The translations under genes were made by a program, and so were the position numbers. From Ottelia alismoides (taxonomy: Eukaryota > Streptophyta > Magnoliopsida > Alismatales > Hydrocharitaceae): DNA of 64,000 nucleotides. Positions within the stretch are counted from its first letter, which is position 1; the number at the start of each line of letters is the position of its first letter. Below are positions 23,869 through 35,496 of this stretch, piece after piece. The notes beneath the pieces were generated by a model. The model did not search any database, had not been told where the DNA came from, and saw only the letters and a program-made list of their open reading frames with translations. The stretch covers positions 310,001 to 374,000 of the forward strand of contig JAZKJV010009330.1 of the NCBI GenBank assembly GCA_037367405.1, in the 5' to 3' direction.

Positions 23869-26272
23869 TGTTGGACATGTGAGCCCACGGCGAGCCATTA
23901 TGGAAAAAATGTTATTGTGAATATCATTCCCTGATCTGAAATGAAGAATAACTAATTTGCATAATAGGTCCCTTAGTACAATTTGGGTTATGTACCATGG
24001 TCATATTGATGATCATACATGTGTTGATTAAATTATTGAATCATGGAGGCTGGTGCTTGGATGAATATGTAAAGAGTTAGATTGAGGACTCATCAAGCAT
24101 CATCGAATGATTATTAAGAGGGGATCTCCAGCCTGAGTAGGAGATGGCAATCCTTTATCGCTTGGCTGATATATGATCGACCTCTTGATGCATGTCCTCT
24201 GCATGAGAATAGAGATTCAGAGATGTCAGGTTAGTTAGGTCAAAGAGTTGACTTAACGAGATCGAGATAACACAAAGACCTATGTCGTATGTTGTCACGA
24301 TATAGGCACGCATCCTCTGACCAGATAAAGAGGTGTTACTATATGTTTGAGTACGTACATTTGGCATACCAATAGGTTGATGACCTAGTCAAGGTCTATA
24401 CACCGGCGCGCTGGTGTGCATATAAGGGCATATGAGTAATACGATCTCTCAAAGGGATCATACAGGTTCATGTACTGAACCGGAAGACATGAGCTCACTC
24501 ATGAGATATTGGGAAGAATCAAATTCCGTGCACGGTTGTCCCACCTTGGAAGCTTGACTGAATTTGGAGGTTTGATATATATACTTTTGGAAAGTATATG
24601 ATCGACACCTGGGTATGATATATGCTTTTGGAAAGTATATAATCGATACCAACTCCCAATAGTCAAATGAGAAACTTAATTATAAAACTCCGAAGGAGAC
24701 AATCTATAAGAGATCTAAAACTTCGGGTTTATTCTGGATCTTCCAGTATGCTTGATGTACAGGTATTAGGAATGCTTGAGTGTGATGTGATCATAAACGA
24801 TTGTATAACCATGACTCTTCCATTCTGAGGGATCGATGAAACAGGTCTGGATTTTAGTGACTCCTCTCATAGAGAAGTAATCTGATCTTAGTCCAAATTT
24901 TGGACATTGATCTAAATGTGATTTAGATGTAATGAGAAGATTAGATTTGCGGTCTTGATTTATTCAAGAATCTATGGGAGGTCCGCAAGATCTGGATTTG
25001 AGATGTGATATCAATATCCAAGTCACTATACATTGAACAATACAATATAAATAATGTGGATATGATTCATGTTATTCGTTCACATGAGAAAATAGATCCA
25101 AGATGATTAAATGTGATTTAGTTACCATAAATATGAATAATGTGGATAGCAATATCCATATTAATCAGATATATTGTAAATATGATTTATAATATATTAT
25201 AGAGAGCATATGTGATTTATATTTGTTGATTAATTATTAATGTGAATTGGATACATATTGAATGATTAATTGAAAATATAATTACATTTTGTTTTGGGTT
25301 GTGAATGAAATTAACACAATTTCAATGGCTTGATTGAAGTTTTTCACAAGACAATTGTGAATTATTTTTGTGAAAAATATTTACAACAATTTTTGTTGTA
25401 AATCTTGGAGATATCATGAGATAATGAGATCTCATGAGATAGTGAGTTCTCATGAGATGATTGGTAGTCGTCCCCCTTTTTAGGGGATGTAGTTAACCTC
25501 CTCATTATCTCCAAGACTAGCCAATTGATTTGATTTGAAATCAACTTATATTGATTTATCAATATATTAATTTAAATTAAATTATTTGATGTTGTGTTTT
25601 TACAACAAGATCATTGCCTTTGAAATAAACACAAATCAATCCCATCCATTGATTGTGTGTTGTCCATGGATTGAGATCCATGGATCCCAAAACCCTATAT
25701 ATGAAGAGGCACCCCTTGCTCTTCGGGTTACAATTAACGAATGCTCTCTCTCCCTCTCTCTTTCTCCACACGCCAAACCTCTCTCTATAATAGTGGCCAT
25801 CCACCATGGAGCCCTTGTGAGAGTCGTCATCGCTACAGCATCGTCGTTATGTTGTCGGATCATCTACTCGTAGATCTCCATCTCCTTCGGTGAGCTTCGC
25901 TGGTGAAGAAGTTGTTGGATCTCTTGTAACGAGATAAGGAGATCCGCCGCTTGGATCATCGACAGGGATTGCGAGGAGCACACATCTCATCAACGCGCTC
26001 GCAGGCATCTCCTCCGTCGGATCGGGCTTGAGGCAGGAGGTCTCTTCGTTTAGAGACTTGATCGCAACCACACTTCAAGAGGTAAACCTTATACCTATTG
26101 TGGTTTAAATGAAATGATCCGAGAAAGGTTCTTGGATCATGTGGTTTCATCTCATATAATTTTTTTAAAATTCCGTTGCATCGAGCAACTAGTGCGACTA
26201 GTCGCTCCCGATCACATTGGATGCGATCCACACGCTTCTGTGATGTGCTTGAGGATCATTCCATATCCTTCA
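23869..26272 (+). mobile_element. Copia 3' LTR
   Basis: 2404 bp, collinear with the 5' LTR. About 210 bp including two of the three palindromes is missing after GAACAATACAAT. TATA equivalent at 25696-25702. Ends ATATCCTTCA at 26272. Confidence 0.9.
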
Positions 26273-26967
26273 GATCTCACTCATGTAGATTACATTTTCC
26301 GGACCTAGTGAAGGATTATCAGATGATTCCTCTTCTGAAAGGTCAAAGGCAACTTTCTTTTTAGATGACGAAGTAGTCATTTTGTTTCGTGAAGATGTTG
26401 ATCATGGGAGTGAGGTGTTGACCTTTGAGTCTCTAGATGAATAACCACGTGTTTGTGTATGTCCCACGTATTTGTTCTTAGTCTTCTTAATGTTGGTGCA
26501 CTCCTGAGTTGGAATGAATTGGACAAGATAGTCCGAGAAGGTTGACTCAGGGTGAGCCCATGCATATGTCTCAGGATCATATAAGAAATACTTTTCTATG
26601 GTAAGAGCAGTGGGAAATGGAACATTGGGGAGGGTCTCTGCAAGTTCGTTCTCAATTGACTTGATGTTGGTGCATTCCTGTGTCGGGTTGATTTGATCAA
26701 GGTAGTCAGAGAAGGTTTCGGCCGACTCGGGATGCACCCATGCATAAGTCTCAGGATCATAATCAGAGTCATTTCCTATGGCAATAGAAGCGGAAAATGG
26801 AACATTGGGGAGAGTCTCTAAACCAATAGTCTCTTCAACAGCCGTTATCTCAGGTGTAGCAATGGGGTAGGGCTCTTCTACTGCTTGATGGTTAGGGCTG
26901 TTGAGGGCTTCATGGGTTGCCTCAAAAAATCATGGTTCCTCAAAGACTTGTTTAGATCGAAGTGCTC
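26273..26967 (-). pseudogene. X polyprotein middle: two 59-residue repeats and KKV...VIYMSE segment
   Basis: On the minus strand from 26967 leftward one frame reads through two tandem repeats of about 59 residues. Each has LPNVPF..., YDPETYAW(V/A)HPES, TFSDYL and PTQECTNIK. The longest open stretch is 26402-26737. After a stop comes MTTSSSKKKVAFDL...NVIYMSEI, which ends exactly at the Copia junction. The repeat also exists once in the fragment at 3.4-3.55 kb. No domain family is recognised. The conserved aromatic/acidic core suggests a structured module, but that is inference. Confidence 0.6.
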
Positions 26968-27915
26968 CTAATGCTGCAAAAATGATTTCCCGAGCCTTAC
27001 ACTCAATATAGCCTTGGCTAATGCCAAGAATGGCTTTCCGAGAATGATCGGAGATTGGGTGACTTCTCCTTGATGCTCAATATCAATGATCGGGAAGTCC
27101 ACTTTGAGCGGAGCACCTTTGAATGTAACGATGACTGAAATAGTTTCTCTCGGCCTCTTTATCGATCGATCAGCCAGTTGAACGATCTCTCGTATCTTCC
27201 TGATAGGTCCGAGTTTGAGATCGTTAAATACAGATGTCGGGAGGATATTAATTGGTGAATCGTCATTAATTCGAGCATGAGTAAATATTGTGTCTTTGAT
27301 TCCACATTCAAATATGGGCAACTGCTTCACTATGTGACTCTTGGTTTTTCTCCTCAACACCAAGGAGGTGGCCATTGACAAAATATGTCTTTCAGTCTTT
27401 GTTCTTGTCCTGCCTGAGTTTTTCATCATTAATTTATCCATTACAAATCCTTTAAGGTTGGGGAAGTGTTCAGTGGCCTGTATAAAGGGGAGTTCAAAAA
27501 TCAATCTTTTCTCTAGTACTTCCCGTAATGTAGGATCCAAATTCTTCAGATCTTCTTCAGTTTCAAATTTTATGTATTTTTCTTGATTTTTAATTTTTGG
27601 AGTGTTTTTAAATATTTCAATTTTTTGGTATTTTTTGTGTGGTTTGTGTATGTGGTGTTTTCTGTAGATGAGAAAGGGACTTTGATGTTTCGAATCAGAT
27701 TTAGAGTCAGAATCAAATTTATCCCTAGGGGAATAATAGGCAGAGTTGTCACTGTCAACATGAGATCCAATCTTTTCATCGTCCATTTTTATATCCGAGC
27801 TATCAGAGAGTGAAATTAGTCGGTCGGTAAACTTTCTAAATTTATCCTCCATTAACTCAAATCTCTTATTTATCCTCGAAATATCATCTTCAAAAATCTT
27901 CTCTTGAACAATCAT
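26968..27915 (-). pseudogene. X polyprotein: coiled-coil-like N-part and degenerate retropepsin
   Basis: 315 codons. Residues 1-50 are heptad-like (EDDISRINKRFELMEDKFRK). A basic/acidic linker follows (HKPHKKYQKIEIFKNTPKIK). From about residue 200 there is a Gypsy protease-like fold signature: FECGIKDTIF, then INILPTSVFNDLKLG, QLADRSIKRPRETISVI, PLKVDFPIIDI and PIILGKPFLALAKAIL. At the active-site position, where families have D(T/L/S)G, this reads NDDSP, so the catalytic Asp-X-Gly is not conserved and protease activity is unlikely. Stop at 26968; homology continues in the next segment. No RT follows. Confidence 0.7.
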
Positions 27916-27923
27916 GGGAGCAG

Positions 27924-28367
27924 TCAGTGTATGTTCTTGTTTTGAATTTGAGATTTAGTAATTTCATCTTCCATTTTCCTGTATGAACTGAGAGGAGATT
28001 TTCTTGAATTATCCAATACATGATCATTATTTTCTGAAAATTTCTCCTCAATAATTATGGAAGGAGTCTGCTCAGTGGAAGGATTTTGCGGGAATCTGTA
28101 GGCCTCATACTCAGCATGCCGTGACTTAGGCATGTAATGCTGGTTCGAGTAGAGTATACTTCCCTGGTCATGATTGATCGTATCTCAAAACAATGGAGTC
28201 ATAAAGGGTGCATATGTGTTGATATCATCAATCGGGTCCTCTGTATGTGTAGACTTATCGAAGGAGTGGTATTCGGGTTGGTCAATGGGGATTTGATCGT
28301 TAGGGTCAATCCGGCCTGGGTTATCATTAGGTGCAGACCTCTCCTTGCAGTTTGATTGGGCCATCAT
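27924..28367 (-). pseudogene. X N-terminal ORF fragments (gag-position)
   Basis: Two short open stretches in gag position (28185-28367, MMAQSNCKERSAPNDNPG...; 27924-28133, MPKSRHAEYEAYRFPQNP...), separated by stops. No gag domain or zinc knuckle is seen. Composition (Pro, Asn, Asp-rich) is unlike the gag of Y. A third frame at 28369-28611 may be further N-terminal sequence. Confidence 0.4.
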
Positions 28368-30290
28368 ATTATTCCCTCAAGTCTAGTATGGATGTAATTA
28401 TGTGAATTGTGGACCTTCCCAACATGATTGTGAGGAAAGAATGAAGGTGGTTGGGTTTGGTCTCTCGGCCAATCATGAATCTCAAAATAGATTTGTTCTT
28501 GAAATGGTTCATTAGTTTCGGTGAGAAATCAGGAATAAGATGGTTAGTCCAGGATGGCAAATGATTATGTGCATCAAAGGCTGAGGAAGGTGGCACATAT
28601 GGCAAGTTCAATTCAGTCGTATGATTAGGAATGGTAGATCAGACTGGCTTCATTTAAGGGTGAGTGTCTTCCGTAAATGTTGGATGATATCTGGAAGAAG
28701 GAGGTTTTGAGGATTTAGGTTTAACTGAAACAAATTCGTTTCATAGTATATATCAGAGGTATACTCAGACCATTGTCCCGTCAAAGGAGGTTGATGATGA
28801 ATTGACATGGTTGATCTCGGTGCAGGTGCATAGGATATTCACAAGAAGAAAAAATTTTATGAAGGAGGGTGACGGCACAAGTGTGCGATTTCTGATCTTC
28901 AAAATCGGTTCATGCACACCGATGCAAACACAAATCAAACCTCAGGTTCACCAATTCACACAATGAAGCCGCAAGAGTTCGACAATTATCTTTTCAATTT
29001 TAGTTGCTGACAAGACAATCTTGGAAAATAATTTAGCGAGTTGTTAGGAGATGAAAATTTTCTTAAAGACTGACCCAAATTGTTACGACTAGTTGCACAT
29101 CCCATCAGCTAGTATAGGTGTAAGTACAGACAGTAAAACGGCTACCTGTGTTACTTAAGGATGGAGCCTTACGTAATGCCATTTAAACCACCCACTCTGC
29201 TAAGGAAATCTGGGCTGTTTACTGGCTACTCGTAGATCCTCACTGAGAAGTAGCTAATCATTTTTAGAATCAGTATTCTGAACGAAAAGTTCAGAGCTAG
29301 GCTCTAACCTTAAGTGTCATCTCTCGCTCACTCAAACAAATAAATATCCAAGATCGGGGTTGCTCTCCCGCAAAAATTATTGATTTTATGGGTTAATTAA
29401 AGTCGGCTATATTTAGCAGTCCCAATTTTAATTAGGCGGCCAATAAAAATTAGATAAGAACAAATACACGTCTACCGTCCAGTCCCTATTTCCTTTTAAA
29501 ATTATGCGACAAAACCGGAGGGAAAAAATTAGGGAAAAGCCGATGCACGTGAAATAATGATGTATGCTCAGATAGAAGACTTATAGTGATTCCTCACAAT
29601 CTCCATGTGGGATGCAATACAAGAATTGAAATTTTATTCTAAATGAATGAAAGACAATAAATACCACACCTAGCAGAAAGTTCTATTAGCCATGAAGAAT
29701 TGATTTGAATTTGACTAAGTTGAACGATCTAAGGTGCGTCTCAATTAAAGTGTAGTGTGACCTTAGGTTCTACAAGTACAATCAAAAATTTAAAAGCTCT
29801 AATAGTCGTATGTGCAGGTCTATTTGAAGCACCACTCAAGTCGGGCCCATCATCACCGGAGAGTGAAACCGGACACGACACACCACAGAAAATGTTTGAA
29901 GTCTTTTTACACATGTAAGAGTCCAAACAAACACCGCTATAAATCAGCAATTAATTACAAAAATAAAATTACAGAAAAATAAATCCCAGACTCTACGCTC
30001 TCTCACGACTTGACTCGATCTTAATTTAATTGTGGTTTTTCGGGTGTCGGTGAAGATGTGTCAGTTTTCTGTGAAAAACCGCTCCACGTACGTCGAGTAC
30101 CTCACAAAAAAATAACAGAGAGTGTAAGAGAGTGACACAAAAATAAAGACATAAAATAAATGCAAAAAATAAAAAAATAAAAATAAATGCAGGAAAAAAA
30201 TAGAATTTTTACAATGAATATTCGGGGGTCAGACTACCCAAATGCGTAAAACTGAACAAAAATATTTAGACAAAAACTAAGCCCTTTGCC
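28368..30290 (-). mobile_element. X leader region
   Basis: Between coding part and PBS. 29031-29380 is the conserved leader core: TAGCGAGTTGTTAGGAGATG, the segment GGATGGAGCC...AATGCC, CACTGAGAAGTAGCTAATCA and the GGTTGCTCTCCC box. The remainder is AT-rich without a convincing gene. Confidence 0.65.
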
Positions 30291-30308
30291 TCCCCAACAA
30301 CGATGCCA
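30291..30308 (-). promoter_or_regulatory. Primer binding site of X
   Basis: Minus strand TGGCATCGTTGTTGGGGA, 14 of 18 identical to the plant tRNA-Asp-type site TGGCGCCGTTGCCGGGGA; two bases separate it from the LTR end ...CTCGTCA. Confidence 0.85.
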
Positions 30309-30310
30309 TC

Positions 30311-33300
30311 TGACGAGTCACGGATCACCCTCTTTAATTATGTAGAATTATCAAGCGTTTAAATTTATGTTGACTTTGTCGTTGTTGGGCAATAAGAATC
30401 GGTCAAGAAATAACCACAGGAAATTTAGTCAATTTAATCAATGCGATTTTATGTTGATTTTACTTGGACAAGTCCCAAGATCAAACTCAAGGAGGCAAAG
30501 GAACAACCAAAAAATTTGTCTATCAAAGTTCGTGCACGATTTTCGAGATGGTATTCTTTTGTAATTTTTATTGCAATTTTGGGATGCGAAAAGCAAATAT
30601 GGCCAATTTTAAGGACTAAAAAAATAAAGATGAACCAATGACGTCCGAAAAATATGAAACTTGGCTAAGATGACAATTATGATGAAATGAATGAAATGTA
30701 CTTTTTTTTGGAGATTTTGGATGTAAGATAAATATTTTATGGATTTATGAATGAAAACGATGTGAATTTCAATATTTAATTATAATAAATATTAATCCTA
30801 ATTATTTTCAATGGATAAAACTATCCAAGATTTATCACTAGGTGATCGATCTCAGAAAAATCCTAAACCTTTAACATATGAGATTTAAATACCTATTAAA
30901 AATTAAATATTAAAATATGCAAAATGATTTTTACAGAACAAATCATGCATGCAAATGCAATTCTTTTTGAGGCACAATGTAACATTAATTCTACAATCTA
31001 TGATATTTTGGTAATTTTCAGAGCTATGGTTAATTACTTATGAATTTTCAAGCACAAAGTGGCCAAAATATGTCAATTTTCGCAAGAACAATTTATTAAT
31101 AATCAAGCATAAAAGATAAAATGATCACTAGCAATCATATCGTAGAGAATTAGTTGAGGAACATCATGCAAATTTTTGATAAATAAAAGGACACAAAATA
31201 TTGCTTAAACAATAGGTAGAAGTCAGGGTTCTAATTACAATTACAATAAATAAATAAAACTAAAAATATGCAGATAATGGACTAAGATGTAAATACCGAA
31301 ATCATAGGTGGGTTCTGCAAAATTGCTATAGGGGCATGTGCCGTGCACATGCCTTCTGGGTGGCTGGACATGATGAAAATAAGTGGAACTTGGGGCCGGA
31401 TTCTGCAATTTAACCGTGGGTCAGTACGTAGCACGTAACCCCAGGGTGTTGGGCTTCTGTGTGAATATGCGAGTCTTCCGGGGTGCCAATGCAAGTTCCC
31501 CACAGGCCACGTGCAATGCATGCGGGAGGGGGCCTCGGGACTCGATCCCAGCCAATGTGGTGAAGAAGCAAGGTCGAGGTGCTTTTGGTGTTTGTGACAA
31601 GTCTGTGGCGGAGCCGCGTGCTCCGATGGCTGGTGGAGGAGTGGCGAAGGCGGAGGCAGTTCCAGGCGTAGTGGGATGGTGCTCTGGTGGTCCTCCTGGA
31701 GTCGAAACGGGTGGATAGACTGGAGTCGGGGCTACACGTTGGAGTGGTGGTGATGCAGCACGACCGAGCGAAGTTGGTAGATGAAGTTTGAGGAAGATGA
31801 AGGCATCGAAGCAGAATCACGGGGACAGAGTCAATGGAGGTGCAGGTTGTGTAAGGGGAGGAGGGTATGTTGGGAGAAGGTGAACTGTGGTGTCAGAGGC
31901 TCAACGATAGGGACCGGAGCTGCAAGAGCTGGCGGGGGTTGACCGCGATGCAATGAGCCATGTAGGTCTCGGATCTCGTCGGAGGGAGGTGCTACGCGGT
32001 GTTGTCACCGCCACGACTTCCTCCTGGGTGCAGTCGGCGGATGGGAGCGAAAGACTCGCGGCGATGGCTTTATAGCAGAGAGGGGCGATGTGTGATTTGG
32101 GGAGGTTGGCAGTGGCAATCAATCACGAGGGGAGGTTATTGGATTTGCAAGATCTGACGAAGGTGGTTGAGCGAGATCAAGGGGATCGCTGGTAGTCGCA
32201 CGATATGATGATGGTGGCGAGACACACAGGCGGGTGGTGCCGCCAAAAGAGAAGGTGGCATGCGAGAAGGGAAGCGGTGATAGCAAGTGGATCGATGATG
32301 AGGCGGCGCCGCCCATTCTCGGTGGGGAAAGTCGATGGAGACAGAGGAAGGGGGTGGCACAGGTGCCGTCCGATCGGCCGAGATCGGACGACCCTAGTGC
32401 TGTCACGTGGCATATTCTTTTTTTAAGTATCATTATTATTTATTTATAAAAATTAGTATAAATAAATCCCAAAAATGGGTGACACGTGGCAGCTGTTGGA
32501 GCTGCCACGTGTCAGTCCCAGAAAATTTGAAATAATAAATACAAAGAAAAATCCAGAATAAATAACAAACAACCTCAGATTAGAATTTTTTTTTCAAGAA
32601 AGTTACTCGTCTCGATGAGAGCTACACTTTCATGAAGAGACCAAAATCAAGCCGATCATTTGTGCAAAGTGATATTTTTTGAGGTATCCCATGTACATAG
32701 AATACCTTGATTTTTGGGTTTTATAATTTTTTATCATTTTAAATCAAAAAAATCCAGAAAAAATATTATAAAATCAAAGATAAATATTTAAACATTAATA
32801 TTTTTTGTATTTTTATTAATTAAGGAAATTTAAAAAATAAAATAAAATACGAAAAGATAATTTTTGTACAAACAATTAGTGAAGCCTAGGACTCACTTAG
32901 TTTCTTTGATTTCAAGCTCAGTTTAGATTTGGATTTTTGTGCATTTTAATAAAACTTTTATCAAATATGACAAATGAAAAAGAAATAGAATAAAATTGGT
33001 TAATTATATATGTAAAAAAAATAGGTCAAAAACTGCTAAAATACAAAATGTACAAAAGAGGCCCATAACCCAACTTTCACATATGAGCTATGATTCTCTT
33101 GAACTTGGTCTTGTTTTGAAGGTATTTAAATTTACATTAGTTCAAAAGTGAGTAGGATCAAATCAGACACTGGATGAGGAAGATATCGAGGTTTTAGTCC
33201 AAAATCCTATAACTAGGGTTTGGATTTTTGGTGCATTTATTTAGGTTAGTGATTTTTTTTCATTTATTCTTGCTAGTGATATGTACACAGTGGAGGTGGT

Positions 33301-33539
33301 TTTAAGTCATCTGGAGTTAGCAAGAATTAGTTAAAAATCAAGGAAATTAGGCTATTTACAGGTCATTTTTGGCTGGGATTTTTGGCTTCTTATTTTGTGC
33401 AATAATTAGTGATAAAATGCAATTATTATCAAAACATGCATGGATGCTGACTATGCAATATAAATGAAGAAATGGCAATGAATTTTAGGGATTTGAGATT
33501 AATTCATCAATTTTAGAGTGATGAATCTGAGATTCATCA
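30311..33539 (-). mobile_element. 5' LTR of X
   Basis: 3229 bp. Minus-strand start is the perfect 21-nt palindrome TGATGAATCT-C-AGATTCATCA and the end is ...GACTCGTCA. U5 motif at about 30470-30500. The GC-rich middle (31.38-32.43 kb) contains many shadow ORFs on both strands; none looks real. U3 contains a decayed form of the TAGATCTC/GAGATCTA hairpin (about 32603-32630). Confidence 0.85.
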
Positions 33540-34090
33540 GATACTAAAGGACAATTGAGATACGTTTGATGGGATCAAATCGAATGGTCAAAATCGAGGC
33601 ACTAAAAAATAATCATGATCTCTCTGATCAAGAAGCGATCAGATGTCCAGATGGAGACGGGTGGTGGTACAGGAGCACGCCATTGGGCGAAGCAGAGGGA
33701 GCCACATGGCCTGATAAAAGTTGAAGAAATTCAATAAATCATTGATAATTAAAAAAAGAATTAGTTAGAGGACAAATTAGGAAAAGTGGAAACATGAAAG
33801 TTATATATCTCAATACGATCTATTACTTTCATGTATAAATCAAAGAGATCAGATTTCATTTGTACATAGTTAAAGATAAAATACTATAAAAAAAACCATA
33901 TAAAACAATTTTCTTTATTTTATAAGAAATAAATACATAAAATATTACACCATAATATATAGTAATTAGTGTTAATTATACACAACACAGTAATTAGTAA
34001 TTAATGTTATTTAGTAAATGAATCTTGTTGATTAACTTAAGCAAGAGAGTTAATAATGGGGATTAATGATGATAATTCTGAGATTTATAA
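33540..34090 (-). mobile_element. Y 3' LTR, U3-side part
   Basis: Collinear with 52645-53238 of Y's 5' LTR (for example CCAGATGGAGACGGGTG and TAATATATAGTAATTAGTGT in both). Ends at GATTTATAA, opposite GATTTATCA at 53238. Confidence 0.88.
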
Positions 34091-34107
34091 CCCCTGCTAT
34101 ATTTGAG
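34091..34107 (-). promoter_or_regulatory. Polypurine tract of Y
   Basis: Minus strand CTCAAATATAGCAGGGG immediately before the LTR start; equivalent to TTTAAGTATAGGGGG of E4 but more divergent. Confidence 0.6.
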
Positions 34108-35450
34108 CTAAGCTCATCTCGAGCTAATAAAGAAAGAATTTGTTAGAAAATTAGTGAATTCCCCGACTTGTGCTTGTGAGATTACAAGGATTGATTCGAC
34201 CTAGAAATCGAGGTTTTAGAAATCCTAAAACTCTAAGTTGATCCAAGTGTTAATCAAAGGTAACTCATCTCCTCTAATTGTCAGACTCTCAATTGTACAC
34301 ATATATAAGAGTTATGGCTTACTGTAGACTGCATCATGAGAGTAGAATCAAAACATCACCATAAATTCTAATCCAGAAGCTTTTCTAAGGACCCAACCCT
34401 CAACTTTAGGGAAAAAAACTAGTCTTGGTTCAATCCACCGTCTCTTTAGTTTGTCAGACATCAAAAGGATAGATGGAAGGCCAAATAGTGGAGGTTGTAG
34501 GATTGTGTACTTATTTTCTCTTCCTCTCATTAGAATAGGGTTCTCTCAAGTGCCAATACTCAACACAATTTTCATTTTGATTTTTGCGAATCAGTGTATC
34601 CGTCAAGAGAAGTTGGAGTCGTTTGCACTTATTTTCCTTGGAGTACACCGTGGTGTGCCTTTTTGAGTATCTAATATACCTTCTACACACAGATTTGTAG
34701 CATTTACGATGCAGAGTCCTTTTTGGGTGCTATCCCGACTCCTGGCCCTAATAGCGGTGGTCCAAATGGACACTTGAAATGGTTGGGAGCGCTTGCATTT
34801 GGTAGAAGCTCTTTGATATTTGACTTTGTTGTATCAAAGCTTTTCTTTCATCATTTCTTTCTTTATTTTTGGCTAGATTCATTGCTTTTACCAAAAGATT
34901 GGCGCACACGGATCAACTTATTACTTAGTGTCTTCACACCCTGGCACTTTAGGTCAAGATCAAGAGATAGCATGAGAACATGTCCCATACTGGCTAGTTT
35001 TGCTGACACTCATGTCTCGTGAAGCCATCATTAATTTATCCCATCATCGAGCATCATAGAGATCAAGTCCAAACTCAAACTTCCAATCCCCAATTTCCCT
35101 TGTGATACCTTGATTCATCTCAATCATGAATGCAGACGAGCATGTGAGTGAAAGTCAAATTATTTTTAAGGGAGATTAAGCATGAAAATATAGGCATGCA
35201 TAGCTTTGAACTAGGAGAGTGTGAATTTTTAAGTCCAATATCCTAATGATTAATACAAGATAACTCTATGGTTAGGGACTCCTTAAACCAAGTGTTAAAG
35301 ATCATCTCATGCCTTGAGTGCATAGTGAAAGTATCAGGAAGAAACACCAATTAATAAGTCAATAAGTTAGTTATTTACAAAATAATGAAGGAATTATTAG
35401 ATTTTATTAGTCAAAGGCAACGGACTGGGTATTTTTGACAACACATCATA
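34108..35450 (-). mobile_element. Y trailer: conserved non-coding block
   Basis: Non-coding on both strands but clearly similar to E4 60.43-61.4 kb, strongest at 34590-34830: GTCAAGAGAAGTTGGAG, GATTTGTAGCATTTACGATG, CCGACTCCTGGCCCTAATAG and TGGTTGGGAGCG. Short ORFs here are not shared in frame between the two elements. Confidence 0.7.
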
Positions 35451-35496
35451 AAGAACATTCTGAAATACCCAGCAAAATACTACAAACTTCAGTTCC

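Larger units (their letters stand above)
15925..26272 (+). mobile_element. Copia (Ty1-type) LTR retrotransposon, complete but decayed
   Basis: 10.35 kb in plus orientation with LTRs 15925-18524 and 23869-26272, both starting TGTTGG and ending ATATCCTTCA. The Copia PBS TGGTATCAGAGCC follows the 5' LTR and a purine tract precedes the 3' LTR. Pol order, integrase tail then RT then RNase H, is Copia-like. Flanks AACCT (15920-15924) and GATCT (26273-26277) differ by two transitions and are probably the aged 5-bp target duplication. Internal coding is full of stops. Confidence 0.9.
15504..33539 (-). mobile_element. Non-autonomous Gypsy-like element X (left end lost), interrupted by Copia
   Basis: Inserted in Y's 3' LTR. 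Right to left: 5' LTR 30311-33539, PBS 30291-30308, leader, a decayed polyprotein at 28.37-26.27 kb, Copia insertion, then polyprotein tail 15504-15919. No RT, RNase H or integrase motif is visible. No left LTR is present: coding-like sequence abuts Y's LTR at 15503/15504, so the 3' end was deleted, and no target duplication can be shown (right flank GATAC). Confidence 0.75.

Noticed and set aside
26968..27915. X ORF as a viral (caulimovirid) polyprotein
   Set aside because: The LTR, tRNA-Asp-like PBS and Gypsy leader flank it, and the protease-like part aligns better with Gypsy retropepsins; no movement protein or RT is identifiable.
34723..35022. 99-codon ORF in the Y trailer
   Set aside because: The matching E4 region has stops in that frame; nucleotide conservation without shared frame argues against coding.
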